Source of the DNA: Talinum fruticosum
Taxonomy: Eukaryota; Streptophyta; Magnoliopsida; Caryophyllales; Talinaceae
Length of the DNA stretch: 64,000 nucleotides
Direction: 5' to 3'
NCBI GenBank assembly: GCA_021018815.1
Contig: JAITYX010000047.1
Location: forward strand, 744,001-808,000
Of this stretch, positions 63,841-64,000 are shown one piece after another. Under the pieces are notes generated by a model. That model did not search any database. It had not been told where the DNA came from and worked only from the letters and a program-made list of their open reading frames with translations. Every line of letters starts with the position of its first letter. Position 1 is the first letter of the stretch. The translations under genes were made by a program, and so were the position numbers.

Positions 63841-64000
63841 ACTTCTGTTCTGTTGCTTTTCTATCCACATATTTGTTATATGTAGCTTGCATAGATAATC
63901 CTACATTTATAAAACACCTTGAAAAATTCTGATTTGGTTTCTGAATATACTATCAAAGAAACATCAGAACAAGTTATAACTTGGGGTTGGAGTTAGCTAC

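Overview
The window is nuclear DNA from a flowering plant, most likely a eudicot. The evidence is AT-rich intergenic DNA, GT-AG introns, a 377-residue plant actin with its usual leader intron, a plant sterol 14-demethylase, a POLTERGEIST-like PP2C, a fasciclin-like arabinogalactan protein, type-1 metallothioneins and plant families of transposable elements. I could not place the species.

Layout. 1-1,852: first exon of CYP51 on the minus strand, reading out of the left edge. About 3,275-5,420: possible solo LTR. 5,922-9,255: actin (+), with a TRIM-type miniature retrotransposon inside its long leader intron. 10,296-11,561: ENTH-domain (epsin-like) gene (-). 12,251-12,428: Stowaway-like MITE. 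15,810-19,066: POLTERGEIST-like PP2C (-). 19,067-27,041: AT-rich, gene-poor DNA. 27,042-28,363: FLA4-like gene (-). 31,754-33,817: DUF4378 (TRM-like) gene (+). 33,818-39,200: AT-rich, repeat-rich DNA. 39,250-43,642: decayed L1-type LINE (-). 43,643-54,190: about 29 copies of a roughly 330-bp satellite, split by a 1,134-bp Mutator-like element with about 175-bp TIRs and a 10-bp target duplication. 54,300-64,000: four short metallothionein genes (three +, one -), plus the upstream block of a probable fifth that would begin just past the right edge.

The single-copy genes are unrelated housekeeping, signalling or cell-wall genes and do not form a functional cluster. The metallothionein genes do form a lineage-expanded cluster, with shared promoter blocks and 3' UTR motifs, next to the satellite array. 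Two otherwise well-conserved genes (PP2C and FLA) each carry one apparent single-base deletion beside G/C runs. These are either assembly errors or real breaks. I saw no CRISPR array, rRNA gene or convincing tRNA gene.
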